From assembly GCA_038868255.1 (NCBI GenBank), contig JAWCTJ010000011.1, forward strand, positions 1-22,093: a stretch of 22,093 bases of DNA, in the 5' to 3' direction. Position 1 is the stretch's first letter. Each line of letters begins with the position of its first letter. The DNA is from DRVV01 sp038868255 (lineage in GTDB: Archaea > Thermoproteota > Bathyarchaeia > Bathyarchaeales > Bathycorpusculaceae). Below, piece by piece: positions 19,977 to 22,093 of the stretch. The position numbers were made by a program, and so were the translations under genes. Under the pieces are notes generated by a model. It was given only the letters and a program-made list of their open reading frames with translations. It was not told where the DNA came from and did not search any database.

Positions 19977-22093
19977 AAGATGAAGGAAATTTTACTTTCA
20001 AAGGGAGTTATGAATTCAGGTAAATGGTTACACACCTCAAAAGTTCTTGATGGAATGATAAAAGTGCCGCAGGGGTCTTACGGGAAATGGCTAAAGGAAT
20101 TGCCTGATAAACCGTTAGGCGAAGTGTTAAGAGAATGGGGGAATCCACCTGGAACCATTATGGCCAGAAAGAACCAGCTACTTATTCCTGGAATAAGACT
20201 CGGAAATGTCTTCATAGGCGTTCAGCCAGCGAGAGGGGTTCATGAAAACATTTCAAAAATATACCACGACAAAGATTTGCCTCCACATCATCAATACATA
20301 GCTTTCTACAAGTGGATCAAAAACGAGTTCAAAGCAGATGCCTTAATACACTTGGGCACTCATGGAACCCTGGAGTTCTTGCCAGGAAAAGAAGTTGGTC
20401 TGTCTAATGATTGTTTTCCTGATATTCTCGTTAATGATTTGCCTAACATATACGTCTACCATGTAGTCAACGCTTCTGAGGCATCAATAGCGAAAAGAAG
20501 AGGTTACGCACTAATAATAAACCATGCAAGTCCTCCATTAACTGTCAGCAGCCTACCTGATGAATTTTTGGAAATTGACAATCTAATCAAGGAATACTTT
20601 GACTTCCTTCACGATAAAATGAAATCCCGAGAAATCTCGCAAAAAGTACTGGAGAAAGCGCAAAAATATGGCTTAGGTGAGACGGTAGAGGAAGTATATG
20701 ACCGGTTGGCGGAGTACAGACGCTCTCTAATACCAAAAGGTTTACATGTTCTCGGAGAGAAGATGTCCTCCGAAGAAATAATAGATTATTTAACTTTCCT
20801 ATCCAGATACGACCGGTCAGAGGCTAAAAGTATACACCGGATAATCCTAGAATCCCGTGGAATAGATTATAATATGGTCTTGAATAATTCATATAAAGGC
20901 TCTGAATCTTGTTCGGCTATACTTCAAGAAACGGATTCCACCGTTAAAGCGTTATTGAAGACATATTTAACAGATGGTAAATTGGATCTTTATCCAAATG
21001 TTAACAAAGCAGAATTAGAGAAATGCCTCACTTTCCTCCATGGGATATACGAAAAAGTCATGCAGTCCGACGAAATCAACTCTATACTAAATGCTCTTGA
21101 AGGGAAGTTCATAGCTCCTGGCCCCGGGGGCGACCCCATCAGAACCCCTGAAATTTACCCCACAGGAAGAAACACTTACGCTCTGGACCCAACAAGAGTT
21201 CCTACGGAAACTGCTATGGAGCGTGGAAAGATAATTGCTGAGAGTTACTTAAGGCAGTTTTACAAAAAACACGGCAAATACCCAAAAACTATAAGCTTTG
21301 TTTTATGGGCGTTTGAAACGATGAAAACAGGCGGTGAAACCGTAGCAGCTGTATTTCATCTTCTAGGCGTAAAGCCCGTGTTAAAGGGGCTTTACATACG
21401 TGATCTTGAGGTTATACCAATAGAAGAGTTGAAGAGACCCCGAATCGACGTTGTAGTCACTATATGTGGAATATTCCGGGACACTTTTTACAACGTGGTT
21501 GAAATGCTTGATAAGGCATTCAGACTTGTTGCTGAATTGAACGAGCCTGAAGAAATGAACTACGTTAAAAGCAACATTAAAAAGCAAGCTCAGCACGGCG
21601 AAAAAGCAGCGTTCCGCATTTTCGGTCCACCAGAAGGTCTATACGCAACAGGCATAACTTCATTAATTGAGACTTCAAACTGGAAAAGCGAAGCTGAAAT
21701 TGTAAATGCGTATCTGGACAGCATGAAATTTGCCTATGGAGAAAAGAGGAGAAATGTTGAAGCGAAAGATTTCCTTGAAACTTTACTTTCAAACGTTGAT
21801 TTAGTAGCTCAAATTCGAGACACGACCGAATATGAAATAACAGATTTAGATCATTATTACGAATTCCTAGGCGGGTTGTCCAGGACCGTGAAAGAGAAAA
21901 AGGGATGCAATCCAGAGGTTTATGTGGCTGACACAACAAGAGAAATCGTAAAAATCGAGGATGTAAAGGAATCAATAAAGAGGGGTGTGGTGACGCGTAT
22001 AATAAATCCAAAATGGCTTGACGCGATGATAGAGCATGGTTTCAACGGGGTAACAAAAATAGCCGATAGAGTTGAATATATGCTAGGGTTAGC
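19971..22093 (+). CDS. cobN: CobN-like cobaltochelatase, continuation in +1 frame (partial, runs off window)
   Basis: I translated this frame from 19971 to the edge; it is open for over 700 codons. It carries the strongest CobN signatures: ALIHLGTHGTLEFLPGKEVG, AIAKRRGYALIINHA-type block, FIAPGPGGDPIRTPE, ALDPTRVPTETAMERGK, SFVLWAFETMKTGGET and RIFGPPEGLYATGITSLIE. The extreme C-terminus lies beyond the window. The first ATG, at 19980, has no Shine-Dalgarno-like sequence (only pyrimidines precede TGAAAAG), so independent translation as a separate gene is less likely than fusion by frameshift with the upstream part. Base composition is AT-rich, like the upstream half, and there is no other damage, which argues against an old pseudogene. 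Confidence 0.9.

Noticed and set aside
21381..22011. Minus-strand open frames inside the cobN continuation
   Set aside because: Low-complexity leucine/serine-rich translations antisense to well-conserved CobN motifs.
19980..22093. cobN C-terminal part as a separate gene starting at ATG 19980
   Set aside because: No ribosome site precedes it, and the upstream frame ends in the middle of a conserved CobN segment that continues seamlessly, so a frameshift is the simpler reading.
1..22093. CRISPR arrays, tRNA or rRNA genes, insertion-sequence transposases
   Set aside because: No regular repeat-spacer pattern, tRNA-like fold, rRNA-like sequence or transposase was noticed on either strand by eye.

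Overview
The window reads as archaeal chromosome. The evidence is TATA boxes about 25 bases ahead of leaderless or nearly leaderless starts, GGTGA/GGAGG-type Shine-Dalgarno sites inside operons, an AbrB-PhoU fusion regulator, a Mrp/MinD-type ATPase overlapping hypA, and very tight gene packing. The protein sequences look like a TACK-type archaeon, possibly Bathyarchaeia, but that placement is a guess from memory. No rRNA, tRNA or CRISPR array was seen.

Left part (1-3424): a minus-strand lysine/diaminopimelate operon, dapA-dapB-aspartate kinase, with the kinase cut by the window edge. It is divergent from an Lrp/AsnC regulator that probably controls it. Next (3428-7234) come a DUF362 protein, hypA overlapping a Mrp/MinD-type ATPase that is probably the archaeal HypB equivalent, a HAD hydrolase, a DUF2148 protein and an unrecognised 103-residue protein.

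Centre (7270-10365), all minus strand: an intact phage-type terminase large subunit behind a small HTH protein that is probably the small subunit, with no portal, capsid or integrase in view, and a perfect 9-bp inverted repeat just ahead of the pair. Upstream of these lies a pentameric ligand-gated ion channel (Cys-loop receptor superfamily), unusual for an archaeon.

Phosphate block (10494-16704): pstS-pstC-pstA-pstB-phoU-DUF47 on the minus strand, divergent from an AbrB-PhoU regulator. The 67-bp shared promoter region carries an 8-bp inverted repeat. The system imports phosphate and is probably switched by the PhoU-like proteins.

Right part (16705-22093) is visibly more AT-rich. It holds a structured non-coding stretch, a small protein with a CCCH zinc-finger pattern, a periplasmic-binding protein of the iron/cobalamin class and, divergent from it, a cobN-like cobaltochelatase large subunit. 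The cobN reading frame breaks at a C7 run (CCC CCC TGA) and continues in the +1 frame to the window edge. Both halves are well-formed CobN, so this is a programmed +1 frameshift, a sequencing error or a recent mutation.

Most promising for novelty: the cobN frameshift site, the archaeal ligand-gated channel with a glycine-receptor-like pore helix, the orphan terminase pair with its inverted repeat, and the CCCH mini-protein.
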